Source: an uncultured Lachnospiraceae bacterium | GTDB lineage: Bacteria > Bacillota > Clostridia > Lachnospirales > Lachnospiraceae | Direction of reading: 5' to 3' | DNA length: 51,912 nucleotides | Assembly: GCA_947566705.1 (NCBI GenBank) | Contig: CANOLA010000011.1 | Coordinates: 1-51,912 of the forward strand | Shown: piece by piece, positions 16,804 through 24,806 of the stretch | Position numbering within the stretch: position 1 is the first letter of the stretch | How the letters are laid out: every line of letters begins with the position of its first letter | Translations under genes and position numbers: made by a program | The notes under the pieces: generated by a model | What the model was told of the DNA's origin: nothing | The model's database searches: none | The model's input: the letters and a program-made list of their open reading frames with translations, nothing else

Positions 16804-18162
16804 TTACAGACAGATTGTCATATAGGGAGGAATGCACAGTATGTCATCCTTTACCGCTAGATTCCGCGGATGAATGATATAACATTCGCCAATTCTTGTT
16901 TTATATTTTTCCCGGAACCGCAGAAGGGAGGCTGTTGTATAATTTTTCCCGGACTTCACCTCGACCGGAAACAGTTTATACTTTATTTTACTGTTGCTGG
17001 AAAGCAGAAAATCAATCTCTATGTCATTTCTGTGCTTTTCCTCACTGTAATGCGTGTAAAAATAAAGCTTATGACCGTTTGCGACAAGCATCTGCGCAAT
17101 CATGTTTTCATAAAGCATGCCTTCATTCATAGACAGTTTTCCTGCCAGAATCTGCTTATATACCTCTGCTTCCAGCAGTTCATTTTCGTCAAATGCATGG
17201 CTGACCAGTAAACCTGTATCTCCCATGTAACACTTGACATACGCCCTTGTTTCATTTATGGACAGCCCGATATTCGGATCATTACAGAGAAAACACTCAT
17301 TCGCTATCATGGAATCTGCCAGCCAGAAAAATGTATTGTCGTACTGTTCGGCATAGGAACCCTCTTTAATCTGCTTAAAGACCACCCGTTTTTCATGCTG
17401 GGAAAGCAATCCCGGCATCTGGTCATAAACTGCCAGCACTCTGGCTTTGTACTGTGCGCCGATTTTCATGATGTCGCTTCTGTATAATTCCAGTATATCT
17501 CTTTTTTCCAAGTCCGCCTGCTCAAAATCCTTATGGCTTTCCAGAAAAAGGACAACACTTTTCGGCATTCCGCCAACCAGCATATACTGTTTGAACAGCA
17601 TCATGGCATTATTATGCAGACTGCGTTCCAGCGGTTTCTTTTTTTCAAAGCACTCTCTGATATAATTTATCAGCGGCTCCTCGCCAAAAGCCCACGCAAA
17701 CTCCTCAAAGTCCAGCGGATTCATCTTTAAATGCCGCTCTTCCGACGGAATTACAATATCCGCTACATTTTCCCTGATGGATATCAAAGAACCCGTTTCC
17801 AGATAATCATATCTGCCGTCTGCAACCAGATATTTAATTGCTGCCCGCGCTGTGGGAAACATCTGTATCTCATCAAAAATCAGAAGGGAATCCCTTTCAT
17901 ACAGTTTCGTTCCATAGTAAGTGGAAACAAGCATGAACAAGGTATCGAGATCATTCATATACCGCCTGAAATAGCCTTTCAGCTCATCTGATTCCCTGGC
18001 AAAATCAATCACTATATAGCTTTTATATTCATTTTTACCAAACTCCTCGCATACGGTTGATTTCCCGATTCGTCTGGCTCCTTCAATTAACACAGCCTTT
18101 TTCCCCCGACTGGTTTTCTTCCAGTCCAGAAGCTTATCGTATATTTTCCTTTTCAGAACCAT
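16804..18162 (-). CDS. AAA ATPase (AAA_14) with C-terminal DUF4143
   Basis: A 452-residue protein. Walker A is GARRIGKST at about residues 28-36 and Walker B is LLIFDEIQ near 93-100. A middle helical part and a C-terminal DUF4143 region follow, with IDFLL and, further on, FPVEVKSGKNY. The spaced D and E-x-K residues recall PD-(D/E)XK nuclease folds; that link is inference. The family is widespread in gut bacteria and its function is unsettled. GAGGAGA lies eight bases before the ATG. Upstream is an array of five 34-bp direct repeats that overlaps the predicted promoter, so expression is probably controlled there. No partner gene is evident. Confidence 0.9.
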   Translation of the reverse strand: MVLKRKIYDKLLDWKKTSRGKKAVLIEGARRIGKSTVCEEFGKNEYKSYIVIDFARESDELKGYFRRYMNDLDTLFMLVSTYYGTKLYERDSLLIFDEIQMFPTARAAIKYLVADGRYDYLETGSLISIRENVADIVIPSEERHLKMNPLDFEEFAWAFGEEPLINYIRECFEKKKPLERSLHNNAMMLFKQYMLVGGMPKSVVLFLESHKDFEQADLEKRDILELYRSDIMKIGAQYKARVLAVYDQMPGLLSQHEKRVVFKQIKEGSYAEQYDNTFFWLADSMIANECFLCNDPNIGLSINETRAYVKCYMGDTGLLVSHAFDENELLEAEVYKQILAGKLSMNEGMLYENMIAQMLVANGHKLYFYTHYSEEKHRNDIEIDFLLSSNSKIKYKLFPVEVKSGKNYTTASLLRFREKYKTRIGECYIIHPRNLAVKDDILCIPPYMTICL

Positions 18163-18207
18163 TCCGGTATCTCCTCTTTTCTTACCCTGCGCCTGATAAA
18201 TCCACTA

Positions 18208-18357
18208 TTTTGATTATGCGCACTTTTATTGTACATTATTCTTTGATTATGCGCAAGGTTAAAAAGTGTATATTCTATGATTATGCGCAGTGTTATAAAA
18301 TGTCTATTATTTGATTATGCGCAGTGTTATGAAGTGCTTATTCTTTGATTATGCGCA
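18208..18357. repeat. iteron-like array: five direct repeats of 33-34 bp
   Basis: The 12-base core TGATTATGCGCA recurs without change at 18211, 18244, 18278, 18312 and 18346, so the steps are 33, 34, 34 and 34 bp. The 21-22 bases between cores are partly conserved, mostly AT-rich with a GTGTTA..AAGTG..TATT pattern. The array fills the space between the ATPase start (18162) and the deacetylase stop (18362). No reading frame uses it sensibly, since the period is not a multiple of three. Confidence 0.95.
18228..18256 (-). promoter_or_regulatory. candidate promoter of the ATPase gene inside the repeat array
   Basis: On the minus strand TTGCGC (18251-18256) and TACAAT (18228-18233) are separated by 17 bp. 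The -35 lies within core copy 2, and core copy 1 would cover the transcription start near 18221. Copies 3-5 would then lie at about -62, -96 and -130. The -35 match is only partial. Confidence 0.5.
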
Positions 18358-18361
18358 ATAT

Positions 18362-19165
18362 TTACTGTTTTTTTTCATTTGCAATCTGCTTTCCCGCCAC
18401 ATCCATGTGGTAATTTTCCTTCATAATCAGCTCAGATATCGGCCCAATGGTATATCCCTGCCCTTCCAGGTTCGTCAGCATGGTATCCAGTGCCTCCGCG
18501 GTGTATTTCGCGCCGTTGTGGCAGAGAATGATTGCCCCCGGTCCCAGCGCCTTATGGTTGCACACGGTACTGATAATGGAATCCACGCCGTAATCCTTCC
18601 AGTCCAGACTGTCCACGGACCACTGGATTGGATAATATTTTAATCTGTATGCGGTTTTTATCACTGCATTGTCATACGCGCCATAAGGCGGACGGAAAAG
18701 AAACATCTCATATCCAGTCAGTTCTTTCACTTTATTATGTACATCCATCAGTTCTTTTTCCTGTTCACTCTGGGAAATCGTTGTCATATCATAATGATGC
18801 TGGCTGTGGTTGCCCAGGTCATGCCCCCTTTTTACCAGCTCCTTTACGCAGTCCGGATTATCATCCACCCAGCCGCCTGTCATGAAAAAAGTCACCTTTA
18901 CCTTGTGCTTATCCAGAATATCCATGATTTTCGGAAAATCCTCCGCTCCCCATGCAGCATCAAAACTTAATGCGATCCTCTTTTCTGTTGTATCCACACA
19001 GTAAATCGGCAATTCCCTGTCCCCGACAGTTGCACTTGTAATGACTGCGCTTGTGCTTTCATAGGCAATAAAAATCAGACATGCAAAAAGAGCCACTAAA
19101 AAAAACCCGTTTTCCAGATTTTTCCGTGCCTCTTTTTTGTATTTGTTAAATTGAAATATCCGCAT
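18362..19165 (-). CDS. polysaccharide deacetylase, PdaB-like (NodB domain)
   Basis: A 267-residue protein with a single N-terminal membrane anchor (about residues 21-43), so the enzyme domain is extracytoplasmic. The NodB homology domain shows IALSFDAAWG (motif 1), HSQHH (the two metal-binding His, motif 2) and RPPYG (motif 3). The SFDAAWG form is typical of sporulation-associated PdaB-like proteins acting on peptidoglycan or other N-acetylated glycans. The ger operon elsewhere in the window fits a sporulating host. The stop is five bases from the last repeat core of the array; no terminator is visible between them. Confidence 0.88.
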   Translation of the reverse strand: MRIFQFNKYKKEARKNLENGFFLVALFACLIFIAYESTSAVITSATVGDRELPIYCVDTTEKRIALSFDAAWGAEDFPKIMDILDKHKVKVTFFMTGGWVDDNPDCVKELVKRGHDLGNHSQHHYDMTTISQSEQEKELMDVHNKVKELTGYEMFLFRPPYGAYDNAVIKTAYRLKYYPIQWSVDSLDWKDYGVDSIISTVCNHKALGPGAIILCHNGAKYTAEALDTMLTNLEGQGYTIGPISELIMKENYHMDVAGKQIANEKKQ

Positions 19166-19193
19166 ATTTCACCCGCCAGACGGAACTCTTATT

Positions 19194-19646
19194 CTATTGT
19201 ATGTGCGGTTGGCAGAAGTTAGAACCTGAACTGTATTTTTGGTTTTCCTGATAAAGATTTTTTAAATCTTCAATTGCCATTTCATAGGACATAACATGGA
19301 GTCCCTGAAACATCCTGTTTAAAAGGGACAGCGGTGCCTGGGTTATAATTTCCTCCGGTGTATCATCATACAGCAGGCTCCATACACGGTACAGATACCC
19401 CGCCCAGTACATTACATCATCTGAAAAAGTTTCGCCTTTTTCAAAATGAAGCTCATCCTCCAGCACGGACATAACATAAGTTTCGCCCAGCCAGTTTGTC
19501 GGCAGGTCCTTATTGTAAAAAACCGGTGCAATTTCCGAGTGAAAAAGCCGCTCTGCAAATTTAACGGAATCAGCATTTCTCTCATTTGCAAGTAAAAAAA
19601 GCTTTGCTGACTGTCTGCATAAACTATGGTCTGCTGCCAAATTCAT
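19194..19646 (-). CDS. unrecognised 150-residue protein, partner of the DUF3990 gene
   Basis: I do not recognise a family. The protein is helical and acidic, with SAKLFLLANERNADSVKFAERLF near the start and a central YRVWSLLYDD. It begins inside the end of the DUF3990 gene. The ATG at 19646 has GGAGG six bases upstream and the overlap is 23 bp, so the two are translationally coupled. That arrangement is common for toxin-antitoxin or effector-immunity pairs. The frame extends to 19670, but the better ribosome site favours 19646. Function is inferred from position only. Confidence 0.65.
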   Translation of the reverse strand: MNLAADHSLCRQSAKLFLLANERNADSVKFAERLFHSEIAPVFYNKDLPTNWLGETYVMSVLEDELHFEKGETFSDDVMYWAGYLYRVWSLLYDDTPEEIITQAPLSLLNRMFQGLHVMSYEMAIEDLKNLYQENQKYSSGSNFCQPHIQ

Positions 19647-20262
19647 TCCATTCCTCCAGTATTTCATCAAAATATTTCACATCTCTGGCATGCCGGTATT
19701 TTACCTTTATCTGCGGAACAATATCCGCTGTCTGTATTTTTCTGTTTTTCTCCTGCGCGACGGCTGTTTTTAGCTCGGCATCACTTAATTTTTTTTCGTC
19801 CACTATTTTAATATGTTTATCAGAACATGCTTTTACCGTTTTAAAAACATACTGACTCCCCAATTTAACCCTGGTAAGAGCTTCTAAGAATCCCCTGTCA
19901 CATACATTCATATTAAAAAATTCGTCAATAATCTGATACATTTTATCATTTGCAATTAATCCTGCAATAACATCATAATCCCGATTATATGCAATAAAAA
20001 GTGCCCAGTCCATCTGCTCCACATAATCTTCACCAAATTTTTTTACGTTCAGTCCATCCAGATTACAGTCAAGCACATAAAATCTGTGACCAGGCCATGC
20101 CGCAATCATTCCCCGCGGCTGGTCAGGTTTATCTCCCGTATAAAATCCACAGCCGAAATCACATTCTCCCCTGCTGGTATCAGGTCTGATATTCCCCCGT
20201 ATTCCCTTTTTTGAACCATGATATAATCTTATCACAGGCAGCTCCTTTGTCCATGTCTTCAC
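19624..20262 (-). CDS. DUF3990 protein, ADP-ribosyltransferase-like
   Basis: A 212-residue protein. The N-terminal part shows VIRLYHGSKKGIRG at about residues 10-23 and CDFGCGFYTGDKP at about 34-46. That pattern is characteristic of DUF3990 and resembles the H and Y elements of the ADP-ribosyltransferase fold. A later block, YDVIAGLIANDKMYQIIDEFF, is also typical of the group. Start is a GTG at 20262, five bases after GAGG. It lies 33 bp behind mtnN and overlaps the downstream unknown gene by 23 bp. Catalysis, target and toxicity are inference. It is out of theme among the metabolic genes around it. Confidence 0.72.
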   Translation of the reverse strand: MKTWTKELPVIRLYHGSKKGIRGNIRPDTSRGECDFGCGFYTGDKPDQPRGMIAAWPGHRFYVLDCNLDGLNVKKFGEDYVEQMDWALFIAYNRDYDVIAGLIANDKMYQIIDEFFNMNVCDRGFLEALTRVKLGSQYVFKTVKACSDKHIKIVDEKKLSDAELKTAVAQEKNRKIQTADIVPQIKVKYRHARDVKYFDEILEEWNEFGSRP

Positions 20263-20295
20263 ACATTCCTCTTTTAATAACCGAAGGCATGCCTC

Positions 20296-20994
20296 CTACC
20301 CTTCCAGCTCATCCGCCCTGTTAATAAAGTCCACGACCACCAGAATGGACTGCAGCGCCGCCTTCTCAGCAAACGTCTCATAATCCATGGCACCGCCTTC
20401 CCCATCGGAAATGGAGCGTAAAATTGCAAACGGCACTTTGTTGACAAAACAGACATGACCGATGCTTCCGCCCTCCATCTCTCCTGCAATCGCTCCAAAA
20501 CGGGAATGCAGCAGTGTCTTCTGCGTTTCCTTGTGTAAAAAGAGGTCCCCGGTCGCAATCGTTCCCACTTTGTAGGAAATCCCCTTTTCCTGCAGACAGC
20601 GGCATAAAAGTTTGCGCATTTTTTCATCCGCCGGCAGAAAAACCTGGTTCAGTCCGGATAAAAGTCCAATCGGGTCCCCAAGTGCGGAAGTATTCATGTC
20701 ATGCTGCACCACCTGGTCGGCGACTGCCACATCCATAACCTTAAGGTCTTTGCAGAGTGTTCCAGCCACACCGATATTTATTATACAGTCCACATGGAAT
20801 TTAAGAATCATCGCCTCGGCACAGATTGCCGCAAATACTTTGCCGATTCCGCACACTGCGGCAACCACATCTTTTTCCCCAATTGTTCCGCTGACATATG
20901 TTACCCCGCTGTATTCTTCTGTTCTCACATTGTCCATGGACTCCTTTAATGTGTCCACTTCCATCTGCATTGCCCCTATTACTCCAATTTTCAT
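20296..20994 (-). CDS. mtnN: 5'-methylthioadenosine/S-adenosylhomocysteine nucleosidase
   Basis: A 232-residue cytoplasmic hydrolase that splits adenine from methylthioadenosine and S-adenosylhomocysteine. Family residues are in place: Glu12 in MQMEVD, the GTIATGDLF loop, the ribose-binding EMEGGSIGHV, and the catalytic Asp in RSISDGEG. It follows luxS by 27 bp, so the two steps that turn S-adenosylhomocysteine into homocysteine and DPD are encoded together. Confidence 0.96.
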   Translation of the reverse strand: MKIGVIGAMQMEVDTLKESMDNVRTEEYSGVTYVSGTIGEKDVVAAVCGIGKVFAAICAEAMILKFHVDCIINIGVAGTLCKDLKVMDVAVADQVVQHDMNTSALGDPIGLLSGLNQVFLPADEKMRKLLCRCLQEKGISYKVGTIATGDLFLHKETQKTLLHSRFGAIAGEMEGGSIGHVCFVNKVPFAILRSISDGEGGAMDYETFAEKAALQSILVVVDFINRADELEG

Positions 20995-21021
20995 AATCTA
21001 ATCCTTTCCAAGCATATATTT

Positions 21022-21483
21022 TTATTCCGGATAAGTAAATTCCATATTTGTCTGTGCCTCAAGCACTGCCAGGTATTTTTCCGCTTCCTTCTGCGCTGCT
21101 GCAAGGGACAGGTTTTCATAATGCCCGCATTCAGCCGCCGACGCCCCGAACACCGGACCGTCATGCTCCAGGGTCTGTTTTAATACCTTCTTGGTTTCCT
21201 CAAAAACCTCTTTGGGACTGCGGCTGTCACGTACCAGAAGGTAAAATCCGGTCTGGCAGCCCATCGGTCCGAAATATACCACATCATTCCCCATATCGGA
21301 ATTACGGATTAAAGTTGCAATCATGTGCTCCAGGGAATGCATACTGGCGTTGTCCATATAATCGCCTGCATTCGGTTTTCTGGTTCTTAAATCGTAGGTA
21401 ATCACATCCCCGTCCTCTCTGGAAATATAAAATCCCGGAACAAGTATATCATGATTAATCGTAAAGCTTTTTATTTTTTCCAT
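21022..21483 (-). CDS. luxS: S-ribosylhomocysteine lyase
   Basis: A 153-residue metalloenzyme converting S-ribosylhomocysteine to homocysteine and the AI-2 precursor DPD. The metal ligands are visible: His49 and His53 in HSLEH, and Cys119 in AAECGH. The catalytic Cys76 is in FGPMGCQTGF. AAAGGAGAT precedes the ATG. It is followed by mtnN, the enzyme acting just before it in the pathway. Confidence 0.97.
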   Translation of the reverse strand: MEKIKSFTINHDILVPGFYISREDGDVITYDLRTRKPNAGDYMDNASMHSLEHMIATLIRNSDMGNDVVYFGPMGCQTGFYLLVRDSRSPKEVFEETKKVLKQTLEHDGPVFGASAAECGHYENLSLAAAQKEAEKYLAVLEAQTNMEFTYPE

Positions 21484-21529
21484 ATTATCTCCTTTTTATC
21501 AGGCCATCCTGATGATAATTTCTGAATAT

Positions 21530-23326
21530 TTACCTGGCAAACTGCTCCAGGTAGTTCTCAAACACAAGCAGCGCATCCTCCACCGGTTTCGGTGTACCCA
21601 TATCCACACCGGCTGCCGCAAGAAGTTCAATCGGATCCTTTGAACAGCCGCCGCTCAGGAAATTATTAATGTAGCGTTCCACTGCAGGCGCACCCTCCTC
21701 TAAAATCTTTTTTGAAAATGCCACTGCCGCAGAATATCCGGTCGCATACTGGTAAACATAAAACGCATTGTAAAAATGCGGAATCCGCATCCACTCATAA
21801 TCAATTTCTGTATCCACTACCATGTCCGGTCCGTAATACAAAACGTTCAGGTCATGGTAAATCCTGTTGAGCTCCTGCATGGTGAGTGTCTCACCCTCTG
21901 CCACCTTATTATGTACGATCATTTCAAATTCCGCAAACATCGTCTGGCGGAACAGAGTTGTACGAAACGCTTCCAGCGAGTGGTTCAGTAAAAACCTGCG
22001 CCTGGTTTCATCTGTTTCTGTCTCCAGCAGGTAATGGCCAAGCAGCGATTCATTGCAGGTAGATGCCACTTCCGCCACAAAAATAAGGTAATCCGCATAA
22101 GTCACGGACTGGTTTTTACTGGAATAATAACTGTGGATGGCATGCCCCATCTCATGGGCAAGCGTAAACATGCTTTCCAGGTCATCCTGCTGGTTTAACA
22201 GCACATACGGATGCGTCCCGTATGCCGCCCATGAATATGCCCCGCTTCTTTTGTTTTCATTTTCACAGACATCAATCCATCCGTTTTCAAAGCCTTCCTT
22301 TAAGATACTGACGTACTCCTCCCCCATCGGGGCAAGCGCACGCGCAACAGTTTCCTTTGCCTTTTCATACGGGTAAACGCTGTCTGTATCCTTTACGAGC
22401 GGCACATACAGATCATACATGTGAAGCTCTTTTACACCAAGAATTTTTTTCCTGAGCGACATATAACGGTGCAGCGCCGGAAGATGGTTATGTACTGCCG
22501 TAACCAGACTGTCATATACGCTTTCCGGAATATTCCCCCGGCTTAAATGCATGGCGCGCACACCCGGATATTTCCGCAGCTTCGCATAAAAGTGTTCCTG
22601 CTTTAGATTACTGACAAAGGTTGCGGCAATCGTATTCCCAAAACGTTCATAAGTATGGTAAACCGCTTCAAAAACCTTCTTCCGCAGCTGTCTGTCTCCA
22701 TCATGCATAAAACGGATAAAATTTCCGTGCGTAACCGTAACCTGGTTTCCTTCCGTATCCGTGACGGATGGAAATTTCAGGTCCGCGTTATTAAACATGG
22801 AAAAAATATTTTCCGGACCAGCCGCCAGTTCTTTTGCTTCCGCCAGAATATTTTCCTCCGCAGGTGAAAGCGTGTGCTCCCGTTCCCGTAAAATTACTTC
22901 CAGTGCCCGGCGGTAATGGCTAAGCCCCGGCTCCTCACCAAAAAAGGCATCCAGCCTCTCTTTTGGGATTGCAAGTATCTCCGGCTCTGCAAAACTTACA
23001 GCAGAAGCAGCCTCCACCCTGACAGAATCCGCCTTTGCCGCATACCCCTGGTACTTCGCATCTGCCATGTCCTGGTGCCAGCTTTCATTTGCATAAACAT
23101 AAACCCTTGACAGATGGAAGGAAAGCTCATCCTGCTTTTTGAAAAATGCAAGCAGAACAGCTGCACTTTCTCCCAGTGTACCGTTAAACGCTGACAGCTC
23201 TCCTATCAGTGTACGGACTTTATGAACTTCCTCTTCCCATTGTTCATCGGAAGCAAACAGATCCGTAAGTTTCCATCGATACTCTCCGGGAATCTCCGAA
23301 CGCCTGCGCAGCTTTTTTTCTGCCAT
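21530..23326 (-). CDS. pepF: oligoendopeptidase F (M3 family)
   Basis: A 598-residue cytoplasmic zinc metallopeptidase that cleaves short peptides. The zinc site is LAHEMGHAIHSYYSS near residue 390, with the downstream Glu ligand in VAEVASTCNE. Length fits PepF (about 600). AAAGGAGG lies five bases before the ATG. It sits between the carbamate kinase-like gene and luxS with short gaps (34 and 46 bp), so co-transcription is likely. A weak 6-bp hairpin lies after its stop. Confidence 0.96.
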   Translation of the reverse strand: MAEKKLRRRSEIPGEYRWKLTDLFASDEQWEEEVHKVRTLIGELSAFNGTLGESAAVLLAFFKKQDELSFHLSRVYVYANESWHQDMADAKYQGYAAKADSVRVEAASAVSFAEPEILAIPKERLDAFFGEEPGLSHYRRALEVILREREHTLSPAEENILAEAKELAAGPENIFSMFNNADLKFPSVTDTEGNQVTVTHGNFIRFMHDGDRQLRKKVFEAVYHTYERFGNTIAATFVSNLKQEHFYAKLRKYPGVRAMHLSRGNIPESVYDSLVTAVHNHLPALHRYMSLRKKILGVKELHMYDLYVPLVKDTDSVYPYEKAKETVARALAPMGEEYVSILKEGFENGWIDVCENENKRSGAYSWAAYGTHPYVLLNQQDDLESMFTLAHEMGHAIHSYYSSKNQSVTYADYLIFVAEVASTCNESLLGHYLLETETDETRRRFLLNHSLEAFRTTLFRQTMFAEFEMIVHNKVAEGETLTMQELNRIYHDLNVLYYGPDMVVDTEIDYEWMRIPHFYNAFYVYQYATGYSAAVAFSKKILEEGAPAVERYINNFLSGGCSKDPIELLAAAGVDMGTPKPVEDALLVFENYLEQFAR

Positions 23327-23360
23327 AATACCTCCTTTATCTGCCTTGCTCCATCGTCTT

Positions 23361-24293
23361 TTATTTTTTAATCAGTGTTCCCATTCCTCCGGTAAGTTCG
23401 CCGGCCTCTTTATTCAGCTTCGTAATTAAAGCTGAACGGATGGCGGATTCACCAATAAAATCAATTGCCGCCTCAATCTTCGGAGCCATGGTTCCCGCCT
23501 CAAATTCTCCTGCCTCCAGATACTTTTTCGCATCGGAAAGGGAAAGCGTATCCAGTTTTATTTCATCCTCTTTTCCGAAATTCAGGCAGACTTTGTCCAC
23601 ACTGGTAAGAATTACCAGCATATCCGCATGAAGAAGCTCTGCCAGTTTTCCTGCTGCCAGATCTTTTTCAATAACGGCGCTGGCCCCCTGCAGTCTGTGG
23701 TTCTGCGCAAGCACAGGAATACCTCCGCCGCCGCAGGCAATGACCACCTGGTCCGCATCGGAAAGCGTACGGATTGCATCAATTTCAACAATATCCACCG
23801 GCTTTGGCGCTGCAACCACCCTGCGGTAACCGTTTTCCACACTCTTTACATGGTTTCCTTTTCTCTCTTCTTCCTCAGCTTCTTCTTTGTTCATCACACG
23901 CCCGATCAGCTTGGATGGTTCGTAAAATGCTTCATCATACGGATCTACAACGACCTGCGTCAGAACGGTTGATACTGTCTTGTAAATCCCCCTGTTTAAC
24001 AGCTCGGTGCGGATTGCATTCTGTAAATCATAGCCGATATATCCCTGGCTCATTGCAGAGCACACGGAAGTCGGCGTTGCCGTATACTCCGGATACAGAC
24101 GGCAGAACTCGTTCATCGCCGTATGGATCATCCCCACCTGCGGTCCGTTGCTGTGGGTAATCACCACCTGATAATCCTCCCTGATAAAATCAGCCACCGC
24201 CTTTGCTGTCCGTACTGCTGCCTTCTGCTGCTGCGGCAGTGTACTTCCGAGTGCTTCATGCCCCAGTGCAATCACAATTTTCTTTTTTTTCAT
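23361..24293 (-). CDS. carbamate kinase-like amino-acid kinase
   Basis: A 310-residue protein of the amino-acid kinase fold. Carbamate kinase blocks are THSNGPQVG, SVCSAMSQGYIGY, AAPKPVDIVEI, ACGGGGIPV, VIEKDLA and GTMAPKIEAA. Carbamate kinases make ATP from carbamoyl phosphate. The first loop reads IALGHEALG, where the family normally has ALGGNAL, so one of the most conserved glycine-rich segments is changed. No arcA, arcB or purine-degradation gene is nearby. The start at 24293 follows GAGGAGGG; the longer frame to 24329 lacks a site. The substrate may differ from carbamate. Confidence 0.82.
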   Translation of the reverse strand: MKKKKIVIALGHEALGSTLPQQQKAAVRTAKAVADFIREDYQVVITHSNGPQVGMIHTAMNEFCRLYPEYTATPTSVCSAMSQGYIGYDLQNAIRTELLNRGIYKTVSTVLTQVVVDPYDEAFYEPSKLIGRVMNKEEAEEEERKGNHVKSVENGYRRVVAAPKPVDIVEIDAIRTLSDADQVVIACGGGGIPVLAQNHRLQGASAVIEKDLAAGKLAELLHADMLVILTSVDKVCLNFGKEDEIKLDTLSLSDAKKYLEAGEFEAGTMAPKIEAAIDFIGESAIRSALITKLNKEAGELTGGMGTLIKK

Positions 24294-24330
24294 ATTATAT
24301 TCCCTCCTCGCTTGAACATCTGCCCACACC

Positions 24331-24723
24331 TCAGGCCTCTAAAAACATTTTCCGTGAAATAAAATTATATACGGTAACAAGCAGGGCTGAAAGTATTTTT
24401 GCCACTGCATAAAATATCCTGAAAAACTCCACGGCTATCCACATAATCATCTGGTTAAATGCCAGTCCCACCAGACTGAGTGCCACAAAAATAAGCATTT
24501 CCTGCATTTTACTGAGATTATCCCTGCCCTGGAAGACAAACCGCATACTGAGTATATAATTCACTATAACAGAAACGGTAAAAGACAATGCACTTGCCCC
24601 AAAATAGCCTACAACGCCAAATTCTGTCAGCAGTACCATCAGTCCGTAATCAATACAAAAACACAATGTTCCAACTATTCCGAACTTGCCAAACTGCACC
24701 AGCAGCTTCTCTGCTCTCTTCAT
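24331..24723 (-). CDS. GtrA-family membrane protein
   Basis: A 130-residue protein with four hydrophobic helices and typical GtrA features: KFGIVGTLCFCIDYGLM at the first helix and NYILSMRFVF after the second. GtrA proteins are thought to move lipid-linked sugars across the membrane or to assist glycosyltransferases. AGGAG precedes the ATG, and the htrA terminator lies directly upstream. It ends 37 bp before the carbamate kinase-like gene. Confidence 0.9.
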   Translation of the reverse strand: MKRAEKLLVQFGKFGIVGTLCFCIDYGLMVLLTEFGVVGYFGASALSFTVSVIVNYILSMRFVFQGRDNLSKMQEMLIFVALSLVGLAFNQMIMWIAVEFFRIFYAVAKILSALLVTVYNFISRKMFLEA

Positions 24724-24735
24724 TTCTGACTCCTG

Positions 24736-24767
24736 CGAAAAATAGATTGTCCTATGGACAATCTATT
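24736..24767 (-). terminator. htrA terminator
   Basis: A perfect 12-bp stem, AATAGATTGTCC (24741-24752) with GGACAATCTATT (24756-24767), has a 3-nt loop. On the minus strand it is followed by TTTTTC. It lies between the htrA stop (24807) and gtrA. Confidence 0.85.
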
Positions 24768-24806
24768 ATATCGCATTTTATTCATTTTGTCTATTTTGAC
24801 TGTTTT

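Noticed and set aside
18208-18357. Possible CRISPR array
   Set aside because: The invariant core is only 12 bp, the 21-22 bp between cores are similar to each other rather than unique, and no cas gene is near.
18240-18361. Plus-strand peptides repeating F/YDYAQ over the array
   Set aside because: They arise from translating the repeat core in several frames. The period is not a multiple of three and there is no ribosome site.
21484-21529. Terminator between pepF and luxS
   Set aside because: The hairpin ATCAGG/CCTGAT has only 6 bp and is followed by AAAAAGG rather than T's on the coding strand.
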